Source of the DNA: Burkholderiales bacterium
GTDB taxonomy: Bacteria; Pseudomonadota; Gammaproteobacteria; Burkholderiales; WYBJ01
Length of the DNA stretch: 64,000 nucleotides
Direction: 5' to 3'
Assembly: GCA_022841915.1 (NCBI GenBank)
Contig: JALHQN010000017.1
Coordinates: forward strand, 1-64,000
Shown here: positions 1-8,995 of the stretch, piece after piece
Position numbering within the stretch: position 1 is the stretch's first letter
Layout: the number at the start of each line of letters is the position of its first letter
The notes under the pieces: generated by a model
Database searches by the model: none
Told to the model about the DNA's origin: nothing
Seen by the model: the letters and a program-made list of their open reading frames with translations, nothing else
Made by a program: the position numbers and the translations under genes

Positions 1-110
1 CCTTCAGATTCGCAGTCGCCCGCGACACCCTTGCCGTTCGGCTAACTCTTCTCCTTGCCGAGTGAGTAGAGGACTTCCACCTCCAAGTGAATGCGCCCTG
101 CCGGGCGCAC
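1..110 (-). mobile_element. 5' end of a group II intron (partial, off left edge)
   Basis: Read on the minus strand, the segment starts with GTGCGCCC, folds at once into a hairpin (GCGCCC at 98-93 mirrored at 108-103), and continues with GAGGTGGAAGTCCTC, then CGAACGGCAAGGGTGTCG and finally AATCTGAAGG. This order matches the conserved domain I start of bacterial group II introns as I remember it. It begins one base after the T-run of the acnA terminator. Insertion just behind an intrinsic terminator is the habit of group IIC introns, so the class is inferred from position only. The rest of the ribozyme and any reverse transcriptase/maturase gene would lie to the left of the window. Confidence 0.75.
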
Positions 111-111
111 C

Positions 112-141
112 AAAAAAAAGCCGCTCCTCGAGAGGAGCGGC
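112..141 (-). terminator. intrinsic terminator of acnA
   Basis: On the minus strand, 45 bases past the acnA stop codon, GCCGCTCCTC and GAGGAGCGGC form a perfect 10-bp stem (141-120). Eight T residues (119-112) follow. This is a textbook rho-independent terminator. Confidence 0.92.
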
Positions 142-186
142 GACTGTCGGCGGGGGCAGACACCCGGGTGCCTGCCCGATGCGGTT

Positions 187-2877
187 CTAGGCCGCTGCGA
201 TCAGTTCACGCAACACATAAGGCAGGATGCCGCCGTGGAGGTAGTAGTCCACCTCGATCGGCGTATCGATCCGCAGCGTCAACGGGACGCTTTCTTTCGT
301 TCCGTCCTTGCGGCGAATCGTCATGGTCACGTCCTGACGCGGCGTGATGCCTTTCTCCAGACCCGTGAAGTCGAAGACCTCGGAGCCGTCGAGCTTGAGC
401 GATTGGGCGCTGATGCCCGGCTTGAACTCCAGCGGCAGGACGCCCATGAACACCAGGTTGGCACGGTGAATACGTTCGAAACTGCGTGCGACCACCAGCT
501 TGACACCCAGCAAACGCGGGCCCTTGGCCGCCCAGTCGCGCGACGACCCTTGACCGTACTCTTCGCCGCCGAAGACGACCGTCGGGACGTTGTCCTTCTG
601 GTAGCTCATCGCCGCTTCGTAGATGCTGGTCTGCTCGCCCGAAGGCTGATGGATCGTCACGCCGCCCTCGGTGCCGGGAAGCATCAGGTTCTTGATGCGC
701 ACGTTGGCGAAAGTGCCCCGCATCATGACCTCGTGGTTGCCGCGACGTGCGCCATAGGTGTTGAAGTTCTCCACGCCCACGGCCTGTGCTTGGAGATAGC
801 GGCCCGCCGGTGCGGAAGGCCGAATGTTTCCAGCGGGGCTGATGTGGTCGGTGGTGATCGAGTCGCCGAACAGCGCGAGTGCTCGCGCGTTCTTGATGTC
901 CGCGGGCTTGCCCGGCTCCATGGTGAAGCCTTCGAAGTAGGGCGGGTTGCGCACGTAGGTCGACTTGGGATCCCATTCGAAGGTGGCGCCCACGGTGGTG
1001 GGGATGTCATCCCACATCGGGTTGCCTTCCTTGAAGGAGGAGAAGACCTTCTTGAACATCTCCGGGTCCATGGCGAACTTCATGACATCCGCGATTTCTT
1101 TGGTGGAAGGCCAGATGTCCTTCAGGTAGACCGGCTTGCCGTCCTTGCCGGTGCCGATCGAATCCTTGGAGATGTCGATGTTCACCGTGCCGGCCAGGGC
1201 GAAGGCGACGACCAGCGGCGGGCTCGCGAGGAAGTTGGAGCGGATCGCCTGGTGGATTCGGGCCTCGAAGTTCCGGTTGCCCGACAGCACGGCGGCGCCG
1301 ACGAGGTCGTGCTTGGTGATGGCCTCTTCGATGGCCGGATGCAGCGGACCGCTATTGCCGATACAGGTCGTGCAGCCGAAGGCCACGACGTTGAACCCGA
1401 TCTGATCCAGATACTGCTGCAGGCCGGCGTTCTGCAGGTACTTCTCGACGGCTCGCGAGCCCGGGCCGAGGGAAGTCTTAACGCGCGGGTTCGGCTTCAA
1501 GCCCTTCTCGACGGCCTTCTTCGCGAGCAGGCCGGCGCCGAGCAGCACGCCCGGATTGGAGGTGTTCGTGCAAGACGTGATGGCGGCGATCAGCACATCG
1601 CCGCTGCCGATGTCGACATCCGGGATGCTGGTTTCGAAGCGCTGTTCGAGATCGGCTGCGGACTTGCCGTAACCGCCTTCGGCCATCGTCTTGCCCATCA
1701 GTTCGGCCATCTTGGTCTTGAGTTCAGGCAGATCGAGGCGATCGTGCGGGCGGCGCGGACCGGAAACCGCAGGTACGACGGTGCTCAGATCGAGCTCGAC
1801 GATTTCGCTGTAGTCGATGTCGCCGGCTTTGGGAATGCCGTACATCCCCTGGGCTTCGTAGTAGGCCTTGGAGATATCGGCCGCGTCGCTGCGGCCGGTG
1901 ATGCGCAGATACTCGATGGTGGTGTCGTCGACAGGGAAGAAGCCGCACGTCGCGCCGTATTCTGGTGCCATGTTGCCGATCGTCGCGCGATCCGGCAGCG
2001 GCAGGGAGGCGGCACCTTCACCGAAGAACTCGACGAACTTCGACACGACCTTCTTCTCGCGCAGCAGCTGCACGATGCGCAGGGCGAGGTCGGTTGCGGT
2101 CACTCCCTCTTTGAGCTTGCCCTTGAGGTGCACGCCGACGACATCGGGCTGCAGGAAGTACATCGGCTGACCCAGCATCGAGGCCTCGGCTTCGATGCCG
2201 CCCACGCCCCAGCCCAGCACGCCGAGGCCATTGACCATCGTGGTGTGGGAGTCGATGCCGACCAGGGTGTCGGGATAGAACATGCCGTCTTTCTGCCAGA
2301 CGACCTGGGAGACGTACTCGAGGTTGACCTGATGGCAGATGCCGTTGCCCGGCGGAACGATGTGGAAGGTCTTGAAGGCCTGGGCGCTCCACTTCAGGAA
2401 CTGGTAGCGCTCACGATTGCGCATGAATTCGATCTCCATGTTCTTCGTGAGCGAATCGGCGGTGCCGTAGTTGTCGATCTGCACCGAGTGGTCCACGACG
2501 AGGTGGCCGGGGCACAGCGGTTCGATGATCTCGGGGTTCTTGCCCATCTTCTTGGCGGTTTCGCGCATCGCCGCGAAGTCGACCACCAGCGGAACGCCCG
2601 TCATGTCTTGCATCAGCACGCGCGCGACGACGAACGGGACCTCGGCGCTGCGCGTACCCTTGGGCGACCAATTGGCCAGTTCCCGAATATGCGCTTCGGT
2701 GATCTTCTTGTTGTCCAGATTGCGCAGGGCCGACTCCAGCACGATGCGGATGGAGATCGGCAGGCGCGAAAGTTTGCCCACGCCGGCTTTTTCCAGCGCC
2801 GGCAGCGAGTGGTATTTGCCGCTCTTGCCAGCGCCGTACTTGAATTCTTGCTGGGTATTGAAGAGGTTCTGACTCAT
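187..2877 (-). CDS. acnA: Aconitate hydratase AcnA (copy 1)
   Basis: Interconverts citrate and isocitrate in the cytoplasm with a [4Fe-4S] cluster. The 896-residue product has the length and domain layout of the AcnA/IRP1 family. The cluster cysteines are visible in [10 protein letters not shown] and in [10 protein letters not shown] about 65 residues later. The swivelling C-terminal domain carries [13 protein letters not shown] and [10 protein letters not shown]. The ATG at 2877 was chosen over the longer frame to 2967 because AGGAG lies a few bases upstream and homologues start at this point ([12 protein letters not shown]). The gene follows the MFS gene on the same strand after 184 bp and ends in a strong terminator. 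A second, clearly different AcnA is encoded at 19490-22171. Confidence 0.96.
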   Translation of the reverse strand: MSQNLFNTQQEFKYGAGKSGKYHSLPALEKAGVGKLSRLPISIRIVLESALRNLDNKKITEAHIRELANWSPKGTRSAEVPFVVARVLMQDMTGVPLVVDFAAMRETAKKMGKNPEIIEPLCPGHLVVDHSVQIDNYGTADSLTKNMEIEFMRNRERYQFLKWSAQAFKTFHIVPPGNGICHQVNLEYVSQVVWQKDGMFYPDTLVGIDSHTTMVNGLGVLGWGVGGIEAEASMLGQPMYFLQPDVVGVHLKGKLKEGVTATDLALRIVQLLREKKVVSKFVEFFGEGAASLPLPDRATIGNMAPEYGATCGFFPVDDTTIEYLRITGRSDAADISKAYYEAQGMYGIPKAGDIDYSEIVELDLSTVVPAVSGPRRPHDRLDLPELKTKMAELMGKTMAEGGYGKSAADLEQRFETSIPDVDIGSGDVLIAAITSCTNTSNPGVLLGAGLLAKKAVEKGLKPNPRVKTSLGPGSRAVEKYLQNAGLQQYLDQIGFNVVAFGCTTCIGNSGPLHPAIEEAITKHDLVGAAVLSGNRNFEARIHQAIRSNFLASPPLVVAFALAGTVNIDISKDSIGTGKDGKPVYLKDIWPSTKEIADVMKFAMDPEMFKKVFSSFKEGNPMWDDIPTTVGATFEWDPKSTYVRNPPYFEGFTMEPGKPADIKNARALALFGDSITTDHISPAGNIRPSAPAGRYLQAQAVGVENFNTYGARRGNHEVMMRGTFANVRIKNLMLPGTEGGVTIHQPSGEQTSIYEAAMSYQKDNVPTVVFGGEEYGQGSSRDWAAKGPRLLGVKLVVARSFERIHRANLVFMGVLPLEFKPGISAQSLKLDGSEVFDFTGLEKGITPRQDVTMTIRRKDGTKESVPLTLRIDTPIEVDYYLHGGILPYVLRELIAAA

Positions 2878-3061
2878 CGAAAGCTCCTGTCTACAGGTCG
2901 TTGCGCCGGCTAGCGCGTGGCAAGCGTGCGGTTGGGGAGATCCAGTCGCGTCCCGCTGCGTCTGCAAGACGAGGCGGGCACAACGTCGTTGTCCGAGGGA
3001 AAACCCGCGTTGTGAAACCGACCGAGTATAGCAAACGAGCCCTCAACTATGAAGGCGCGAA

Positions 3062-4366
3062 TCAGGGCGATGGCTTGTTGCGCGGGCGGATGCACCATGC
3101 GGCCCAGACCAGGGAAACGGCTTGTAGAGCAATGACCAGAGCAAAGGCGAGGCGGTATGCTGAATCGGCATAGCGGCCATCGACGACCGGCCAGCGCCCG
3201 ATGACGGCGCCGACACCAGCCTGGTAGGCGAACGCGAACAACATCATCACGACGTTCACGCCGGTCAGCACGCGGCCCGCCAGCGCCGGGGAAAACCTGG
3301 CCGTCAGCAGTGGGTAGGCCAAGGCCCCGGAGGCCGAGCATGCGATGAAAAGGCCCCAGGCGAGCATCGGCCAGCGGGCTACACCAAGAGCGATGGGGAG
3401 AAGTGCCAGTACCGTTGCCGTGCAACCGAGGAAGAAGGTGCGCTCCGCATCGATCCCGCGCTGCGCCAGGCGATCGGACAGGGTACCGAAGATGACACCG
3501 CCGAGGCCGAAGGCCAGCGCCGCCACGGCCAGGTGCTCGGCGATCGCGGCGCGATCCAGCCCCCCGATGTCTCGCAACCAGGGGCCGGCCCACAAGCCGA
3601 GCAGGGCGAGCGCCGCGCCTTGCGTGGAAGCGGCAACGAGGGCGATGCGCCAAAAATCCGCCCGCGAATAGATCGAGGCCAAATCTCGCCATTGATGCCG
3701 CCATGAAGCAGGGGCGCGCTCGCTCTTGCGCTCGGGTACGCGCAACCGAATCACGATCGCGGCGACGGCGACGGCGAGGCCGAGCAGCAGGAACAGCGTG
3801 CGCCAGGATAGGGCGCGCAGAGCGATCTCGACCGGCACCGTGGCCGCGTAAGCGCCCGCGGCGCCCACGGCCAGCATCCAGCCGCTCAGCGTCGCCATAC
3901 GGGCACGCTCGAACCAGATGACGAACGCGGTCATCGAGGCCATGAGACCGCCTGCGAACCCCACGCCCATCAGCGTGCGCCCGAAAGCGAGCTCGCTCAG
4001 GTCCGAAGCGGCCGCGAAGACGAATGTTCCCGCCGCGGCCAGCAGCAGCAACCAGGCATTCACTCGCCGCGGCCCGTAGCGATCCAGGAGCAGTCCCAGC
4101 GGCAACTGGCAGAACGCGAACCCGAGGAAGTACGCGCTGCTCAGCATGCCCAGTGCATCGGGACCCAGGTCGAACGCGACCACCAACTCTGGAAAGACCA
4201 CCGCATTGATGTTGCGCAGCATGAAGGAGAAGAAGTACCCGCACGCGAACGGAACGAAGACATTCAGGATCGTGCCTCGGGCCGGGAGGGCGAGGTCGGG
4301 TGGCGGAGAAAGGCAGGGCGGCACGAGAGACCGAGTGAGTGCTGAGGATCCGCAAGACCATAGCAC
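3062..4366 (-). CDS. MFS transporter
   Basis: Inner-membrane secondary transporter of the major facilitator superfamily, about 434 residues with a pattern of 12 hydrophobic segments. The loop after the second segment (GLLLDRYGPRRVNAW) is the MFS signature G-x(3)-D-R-x-G-x-R-R, and a similar loop, GTLSDRLAQRGID, lies in the second half. The N-terminus NVFVPFACGYFFSFMLRN is the first membrane segment. The start is uncertain: the open frame reaches a GTG at 4366, but the first 30 residues are proline-rich and a later non-ATG start is possible. Substrate unknown. It lies upstream of acnA in the same direction. Confidence 0.85.
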   Translation of the reverse strand: MLWSCGSSALTRSLVPPCLSPPPDLALPARGTILNVFVPFACGYFFSFMLRNINAVVFPELVVAFDLGPDALGMLSSAYFLGFAFCQLPLGLLLDRYGPRRVNAWLLLLAAAGTFVFAAASDLSELAFGRTLMGVGFAGGLMASMTAFVIWFERARMATLSGWMLAVGAAGAYAATVPVEIALRALSWRTLFLLLGLAVAVAAIVIRLRVPERKSERAPASWRHQWRDLASIYSRADFWRIALVAASTQGAALALLGLWAGPWLRDIGGLDRAAIAEHLAVAALAFGLGGVIFGTLSDRLAQRGIDAERTFFLGCTATVLALLPIALGVARWPMLAWGLFIACSASGALAYPLLTARFSPALAGRVLTGVNVVMMLFAFAYQAGVGAVIGRWPVVDGRYADSAYRLAFALVIALQAVSLVWAAWCIRPRNKPSP

Positions 4367-4518
4367 GTCCCGGCGACGTGCCTCGGGTTGTGGGTATGCG
4401 CGAGCTCGAAGGCCGAGGGCCAGGGGCGGCGTTCAGTCCACGTCGAAGCGCCGCGCGCGCCGGGTCGGGGAGAGAGTCGCGAGGGTTCGACGCGGACGCC
4501 TGCGACGGGCCAAGGCCG

Positions 4519-4977
4519 TTACGCGGGGCTCGTTTCCTCGACCATACCGCGCGCCCATTCCAGCACGATGGCGAGCCGCGGCGGCAGAACGTCCTCCGCG
4601 TCCTGGAAGCTCACCCAGCGAAACTCGTCGTGTTCGGGTCGTCCGAGTTCCTCGGAGACCGGCAGCTTGACGGGGTCGCCGAGCGATTCGGCGATGAAAT
4701 AGCGCGACACCTTCTTGCCCGCGTAGGGCAGTGTGTCCTTGAAGGCATCCCCCCAATTGAAGCGCAGGTCGGCGAGGGAGGTCTCTTCCCACACCTCGCG
4801 CTGCGCGGCCTCGCGTTCGTCCTCGTCTTCTTCGACCAGTCCCTTGGGAAAGTCCCAGTTTCGATAGGCGCGCAGCACGAGCAGGCGCCAGCCCTCGGCG
4901 AAGCGGCGCACGACGATCACACCGGCAGAGCGCGTCGGCAGCAGGTCAGTCGGTATTTCCAGCCGTGGATGCTCCAT
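4519..4977 (-). CDS. NUDIX hydrolase
   Basis: A 152-residue pyrophosphohydrolase of the NUDIX superfamily. The NUDIX box G-x5-E-x7-R-E-x2-E-E is complete: GLVEEDEDEREAAQ followed by REVWEETSL. The preceding WDFPKG is typical of the diadenosine-polyphosphate/bis(5'-nucleosyl) type. The ATG at 4977 was preferred to the longer frame (5043) because GAGGAA precedes it. Substrate cannot be told from sequence. It is divergent from the GST gene, so 4978-5114 should hold both promoters. Confidence 0.9.
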   Translation of the reverse strand: MEHPRLEIPTDLLPTRSAGVIVVRRFAEGWRLLVLRAYRNWDFPKGLVEEDEDEREAAQREVWEETSLADLRFNWGDAFKDTLPYAGKKVSRYFIAESLGDPVKLPVSEELGRPEHDEFRWVSFQDAEDVLPPRLAIVLEWARGMVEETSPA

Positions 4978-5114
4978 AGGTTCCTCGATCGATGAGTTCC
5001 GGCACGGACCGCGCACGCCGCGATCCACGCCGGACGCGCGCAACCCCGATGCCTACGCTGTAGTATCGTTGCGCTTCGCTGTCCAGTCATCACGCCTAGC
5101 ACACGGGGAGTGCC

Positions 5115-5702
5115 ATGAAACTGTATACCACCAAAGGATCGGGCAATGGCTACAAGGTCGCGCTGCTGCTGTCTCTGCTGAACAAGGCGCATGAGCGCAT
5201 CATCGTCGACTTTCCCGGCGGCGAGCACAAGCGCAAGCCGTTCACCGAACTCAATCCACGCTCGCAAGTGCCCGTTCTTGAAGATAACGGCCGGGTGCTG
5301 TGGGATTCCAGCGCTTGCCTCGCCTATGTTGCGCGCAAGTACGGGGGCGAGCGGTGGCTCCCCTCGGATCCGGGGCAGATGGGCGAAGTCCTGCAATGGG
5401 TGGCGGTCGCACTCAACGAGATCCAGTTCGGATTGCAATACGGGCGCGGCATCGCACAGGGCCGGCGCAGCGGCAGCTTCGAGGAGTGTGCCGAGTTGGG
5501 GCGCAAGGGTCTCAACGTGTTGGAAGCCCGTCTGAAGAACAACGACTGGCTGGCGCTCGGTCGTCCTACGATCGCGGACGTGGCCTGCTATCCGTACACT
5601 GCGCGGGCGCCGCAAGCGAACATCGCACTGGCGCCTTATCCTGCAGTCGTGGCTTGGATCCGGCGCATCGAGACGCTGCCGGGCTATCTCAGGCTGGACT
5701 GA
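5115..5702 (+). CDS. Glutathione S-transferase family protein
   Basis: Cytosolic GST of 195 residues. The N-terminal thioredoxin-fold half begins MKLYTTKGSGNGYKV and includes the cis-proline region SQVPVLEDNG and the SSACLAYVA helix that contacts glutathione. The C-terminal half is all helical, with the conserved PTIADVACYPY segment (family motif I-A-D). The start has GGGGAG upstream. It may detoxify electrophiles, but no substrate is evident. Its last 19 bases overlap the end of the convergent gene at 5684-6022. Confidence 0.9.
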   Translation: MKLYTTKGSGNGYKVALLLSLLNKAHERIIVDFPGGEHKRKPFTELNPRSQVPVLEDNGRVLWDSSACLAYVARKYGGERWLPSDPGQMGEVLQWVAVALNEIQFGLQYGRGIAQGRRSGSFEECAELGRKGLNVLEARLKNNDWLALGRPTIADVACYPYTARAPQANIALAPYPAVVAWIRRIETLPGYLRLD

Positions 5703-6022
5703 TCCGAGGTTAGGGATTCGGGGAGAACCGACCATTCGGGCTCCTCGAACTCGCCGATCAGGCGCGTCTCGCAGTATCGTGCATGCTGCTCGAGGATCGC
5801 GCGTACGGTGGCGTCCCTCTGGTCGTCCTTGGCATCCCGATGGGCTTTAGATTCCCAGGTGGCGATGGCCAACAAGGTGTCGGGTTCGCCGATCTTGCGA
5901 TGCAGATACGTGCCGCGTGCACCGGGCGTCCGCTGAATGACTGCGCTGGCCTCGATCCATGCCGCTGCATACTGCTCGACGGTGTAGCCGGGCTTCATGC
6001 GCACTTCGAAAATGTATTTCAT
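5684..6022 (-). CDS. Small dimeric alpha/beta-barrel (ABM/DUF4286-like) protein
   Basis: A 112-residue protein of the type annotated as antibiotic-biosynthesis monooxygenase-like or stress-responsive dimeric barrel. It has a first strand KYIFEVRMKPG, helix YTVEQYAAAWIEAS, and second strand TYLHRKIGEPDTLLAIATWES. This is one ferredoxin-like half-barrel. No catalytic residues are clear, so an enzymatic role is unproven. The ATG at 6022 begins exactly at the first strand; the longer open frame upstream is low-complexity shadow. It overlaps the GST gene tail to tail by 19 bp and lies downstream of the dienelactone hydrolase. Confidence 0.7.
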   Translation of the reverse strand: MKYIFEVRMKPGYTVEQYAAAWIEASAVIQRTPGARGTYLHRKIGEPDTLLAIATWESKAHRDAKDDQRDATVRAILEQHARYCETRLIGEFEEPEWSVLPESLTSDQSSLR

Positions 6023-6044
6023 GGCGGGAGGCTTCAATGAAAGC

Positions 6045-6074
6045 GGGGCAAGGAAGCCGCAACCTCCTTGCCCC
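6045..6074 (-). terminator. Hairpin between dienelactone hydrolase and barrel-protein genes
   Basis: GGGGCAAGGA (6045-6054) and TCCTTGCCCC (6065-6074) are perfect 10-bp arms around a 10-base loop. On the minus strand only GCTTTC follows, so the T-run is poor. It ends 22 bases before the start of the barrel-protein gene and may terminate or attenuate read-through from the upstream genes. Confidence 0.55.
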
Positions 6075-6123
6075 GACATCGGTGAGGGCGATACCGCCTT
6101 CCCCGACTGCTGACCGGCTAGCC

Positions 6124-6795
6124 TCAGCCTACGTGCTTGGCCAGGAACTCCAGCGAACGCTGCTTGGCCAGTTTCGCGGCTTCTGCATTGTAGGACGCGC
6201 GCTGATCGCAGTTGAAGCCGTGTCCCGCACCTGGGTAGAAGTAATTGATCTGATTCGAATGGGCCGCGGCGACTTCCTTGGCCTTCTCCAGGGGGATTGA
6301 ACCGTCGGTCTCGCCCCAGTGGAACATCACCGGAACCTTCGGCTTGTCGCCGATGAGGCCAGGGACGCCGCCGCCATAATAGGCGATCGCGCAGGATAGG
6401 CCGTCGACGCTCGATGCCGACTTCCATGCGCAGGTGCCACCCCAGCAATAGCCCACGATGCCGACCTTGCCGGCCGACTTCACTTCGTTCAACGTCGCGG
6501 TGACATCCTTGATCGCTTCGTCGAGCTTGGCTTTCTGCATCGCAGCGCGGGCGGTGTCGAGGTCGGCGCCGGTGTAGCCGACGTCCAGGCCGGGATGCCA
6601 GCGATCGAACATGGCCGGGGCGATCGCCACGTAGCCGTCGGCGGCGTAACCGTCGGCGACTGCCTTGATGTGCGAGTTGACCCCGAAGATTTCCATGATC
6701 ACGATCACAGCGCCCTTGGGCTTGCCGGCGGGCTCTGCGCGGTAGGCCGAGAACTTGTGACCATCAGCCGCGGTGAGTTCAATCATTTTTCCCAT
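6124..6795 (-). CDS. Dienelactone hydrolase family protein
   Basis: Alpha/beta hydrolase of 223 residues related to carboxymethylenebutenolidase, which opens dienelactone to maleylacetate. The triad is visible: nucleophile C117 in GYCWGG, D164 in GETDGSIP and H192 in PGAGHGF. E35 in IMEIFGVN is the residue that activates the cysteine in this family. AGGAG precedes the ATG at 6795. It follows the E2 gene by 100 bp on the same strand, so it may be co-transcribed with the 2-oxo-acid dehydrogenase genes. The true substrate may be a lactone or ester other than dienelactone. Confidence 0.92.
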   Translation of the reverse strand: MGKMIELTAADGHKFSAYRAEPAGKPKGAVIVIMEIFGVNSHIKAVADGYAADGYVAIAPAMFDRWHPGLDVGYTGADLDTARAAMQKAKLDEAIKDVTATLNEVKSAGKVGIVGYCWGGTCAWKSASSVDGLSCAIAYYGGGVPGLIGDKPKVPVMFHWGETDGSIPLEKAKEVAAAHSNQINYFYPGAGHGFNCDQRASYNAEAAKLAKQRSLEFLAKHVG

Positions 6796-6895
6796 TGTTC
6801 AATTCTCCTTTCGGTTGCTCGCATGGAGGCGTACGCGAGACGCGCACGCCGGTTCTTTGTACCTGCTCGGTTTTCGCCGGAGCGGGGCGAAGTCG

Positions 6896-7996
6896 CTATT
6901 GTGCCAATTCGAGGTCCGCGATAACAGCCGCAAGGAAACGTGCGGCTTCTCCGCCCGTGACGCACCGGTGGTCGAAAGTGAGCGACAAGGGCAGTACGCG
7001 ATGGACGACAGCCTGCCGATCCCGGGCCACGACCGCGTCGCGTACGCGCCCTGCGCCGAGGATGGCGACCGTCGGAGGCACCACCACGGGCGACGCATAA
7101 CGGCCCGCGATCGTCCCGAAGTTGGATAGGGTGATCGTGTTCCCGCGCAGATCTTCGGGGGGAGCGCGACGCGCCTGTGTCGCTTCGATCAAGCGTGCGA
7201 GCGAGGTCTCGAGTTCGTCCGCCGCAAGCGCCCCGACATTGCGCAGTACCGGCACGAAGAGACCCTCGGTGCTGTCGACCGCAATGCCGAGGTCGATTTT
7301 CTCGATCACGTGGCGACCGATCTGCTTGCTGTCGTACCACGCGTTCAGGCCCGGTTCCGCCCGGACGCCCGCCACCAGGGCGCGAACCAGGCGCGGCAAA
7401 ACGCGCGTGCCCGGGGACCAGGCCTCGATGTCGGCATCGTCCATCACCGTCACGGCGGCGACTTCCGCATGAGCGAGGGTCATGCTCTGAGCCATGACGC
7501 GGCGCACGCCACGCAAAATCTCCTGCGGACCGAGTCCGGCGAGGTCTTGGGCGGCTCGCTCCACGTCGGCTGCCGTAACGAGCCCATCGGCCCCCGTGGG
7601 AGATACCATCGCCAGGTCGACGTTGCGCTTGCGGGCCAAGGCCCGCACCGCGGGTGTCGCCTTGATGCCGGCGGTGGCGGTGGGCGCAGCTCGTTGCTGC
7701 GCCAGCACTTGCCCCGAAGACTCGACGCGCCCGACGACTGTCGTGCTCTGGGCGCTGGTGTCCTCACCCTCGAAGCCGATCAGCGGTGCGCCGAGATGGG
7801 CGATCTCTCCGGGTTGCACGAAGAGCCTGGCGACTTTTCCGCCATAGGGCGCGGGAATCTCCACCACGGCCTTGGCGGTCTCGACCGACACCATGGGCTG
7901 GTCGACGGGGATTTCGTCACCGACGGACACGTGCCATTGCACGATCTCGGCTTCCTGCAATCCTTCGCCCAGGTCGGGCAGCTTGAAGATCTTCAT
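6896..7996 (-). CDS. 2-oxo-acid dehydrogenase E2 (dihydrolipoamide acyltransferase)
   Basis: Core acyltransferase of a pyruvate- or branched-chain-type dehydrogenase complex, 366 residues with a single lipoyl domain. Lipoyl lysine K42 lies in VSVETAKAVVEI. A peripheral subunit-binding domain follows (TPAVRALARKRNVDL, GLVTAADVERA). The catalytic domain ends DHRCVTGGEAARFL. The usual H-x3-D-G active site here reads H343-x3-T347-G, so the conserved aspartate is a threonine. It starts 18 bp after the E1 beta stop with no clear ribosome-binding site, suggesting coupled translation. No E3 gene is adjacent; the only lpd in the window is at 36212-37642. Confidence 0.92.
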   Translation of the reverse strand: MKIFKLPDLGEGLQEAEIVQWHVSVGDEIPVDQPMVSVETAKAVVEIPAPYGGKVARLFVQPGEIAHLGAPLIGFEGEDTSAQSTTVVGRVESSGQVLAQQRAAPTATAGIKATPAVRALARKRNVDLAMVSPTGADGLVTAADVERAAQDLAGLGPQEILRGVRRVMAQSMTLAHAEVAAVTVMDDADIEAWSPGTRVLPRLVRALVAGVRAEPGLNAWYDSKQIGRHVIEKIDLGIAVDSTEGLFVPVLRNVGALAADELETSLARLIEATQARRAPPEDLRGNTITLSNFGTIAGRYASPVVVPPTVAILGAGRVRDAVVARDRQAVVHRVLPLSLTFDHRCVTGGEAARFLAAVIADLELAQ

Positions 7997-8014
7997 GCAG
8001 TGTATTCGTTCGTT

Positions 8015-8995
8015 TCAACCGAAGGCGAGACACTTGCGCACGGTACTGACGACACGCTCGGTGTCCGGCATGTAACGGCCTTCTAGGCGTGAGAGCGGCA
8101 CGACGATATCGTAGGAGGCGACTCTCATGACGGGCGCGAACAAGGATAGCAGCCCATGTTCTGCCAGGTGGGCAGCAATTTCGGCCGCGACGCCGCCACT
8201 GCGAACTGCCTCCGTGACGATCACGCAGCGGCCGGTCTTCGCCACCGAAGCGAGGATGGTATCCATATCGAGCGGCCGCAACGTGGCAACGTCGATCACA
8301 TCGGCCGTGATGCCTTCCTGCTCCAGGCGCTCGGCCGCCTGCAAGGTCTCGCGCACCATCGCGCCCCAGGTGACGAGGGTCACATCGGACCCTTCGCGCA
8401 GTGTGAAGCACGTATCCAGAGGCAGGGGCTTGCCGTCGTCGGGCACGTCTTCCTTGAACAGGCGGTAGAGCCGGGTCGGCTCGAGAAAGATGACCGGATC
8501 AGGATCGGCGATCGCCGCCAGCAGCAGGCCGTAGGCTCGGCTCGGCGATGACGGATACACCACACGTACGCCCGGGATATGCGCGAACATGCCTTCCGGA
8601 CTTTCCGAGTGATGCTCCGGCGGATGGATGCCGGCGCCGCAGGGCGTGCGCAGGACCATCGGACAGCTCAGGCGGCCTTGCGTCCGATGCCGCATGCGAC
8701 CGGCATGATTGAGCATCTGGTCGATGCAGGTGTAGGCGAAGCCGGAAAACTGCATCTCGATGACGGGCCTGAGCCCTTCGGCGGCCATGCCGATCGCCAT
8801 GCCGGTAATGAGTTGCTCGGCGATTGGGGTGTCCACCACGCGCTCCGGACCGAATCGGTCCAACAGGCCCAGGGTGGCTCGGAACACGCCGCCATCGACG
8901 CCGACATCCTGGCCGAGGATGACGACGTCGTCATCCTCGGCCAAGGCGCGCGCGAGCGCCATGTTCACCGCTTCAACGAGTGTGATCGGAGCCAT
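8015..8995 (-). CDS. 2-oxo-acid dehydrogenase E1 beta subunit
   Basis: Beta subunit (326 residues) of the thiamine-diphosphate-dependent E1 heterotetramer, which decarboxylates the 2-oxo acid and loads the lipoyl group. Family landmarks are VILGQDVGVDGGVFRATLGL, the cofactor-proximal DTPIAEQLITGMAIGMA, EMQFSGFAY, and the C-terminal transketolase domain with DVIDVATLRPLD. The start ATG (8995) lies inside the last codons of the E1 alpha gene (23-base overlap), so the two subunits are translationally coupled. The similar E1 of acetoin and branched-chain complexes means the substrate remains open. Confidence 0.93.
   Translation of the reverse strand: MAPITLVEAVNMALARALAEDDDVVILGQDVGVDGGVFRATLGLLDRFGPERVVDTPIAEQLITGMAIGMAAEGLRPVIEMQFSGFAYTCIDQMLNHAGRMRHRTQGRLSCPMVLRTPCGAGIHPPEHHSESPEGMFAHIPGVRVVYPSSPSRAYGLLLAAIADPDPVIFLEPTRLYRLFKEDVPDDGKPLPLDTCFTLREGSDVTLVTWGAMVRETLQAAERLEQEGITADVIDVATLRPLDMDTILASVAKTGRCVIVTEAVRSGGVAAEIAAHLAEHGLLSLFAPVMRVASYDIVVPLSRLEGRYMPDTERVVSTVRKCLAFG

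Noticed and set aside
93..108. GCGCCC/GGGCGC hairpin as a second acnA terminator
   Set aside because: It lies after the T-run without its own T-run and is better explained as the first stem of the group II intron.
91..2913. A 940-codon open frame on the plus strand opposite acnA copy 1, and a similar 958-codon frame at 19073-21949 opposite acnA copy 2
   Set aside because: Both mirror aconitase genes. Their resemblance to each other follows from the paralogous sense genes, and neither has a plausible start or domain.
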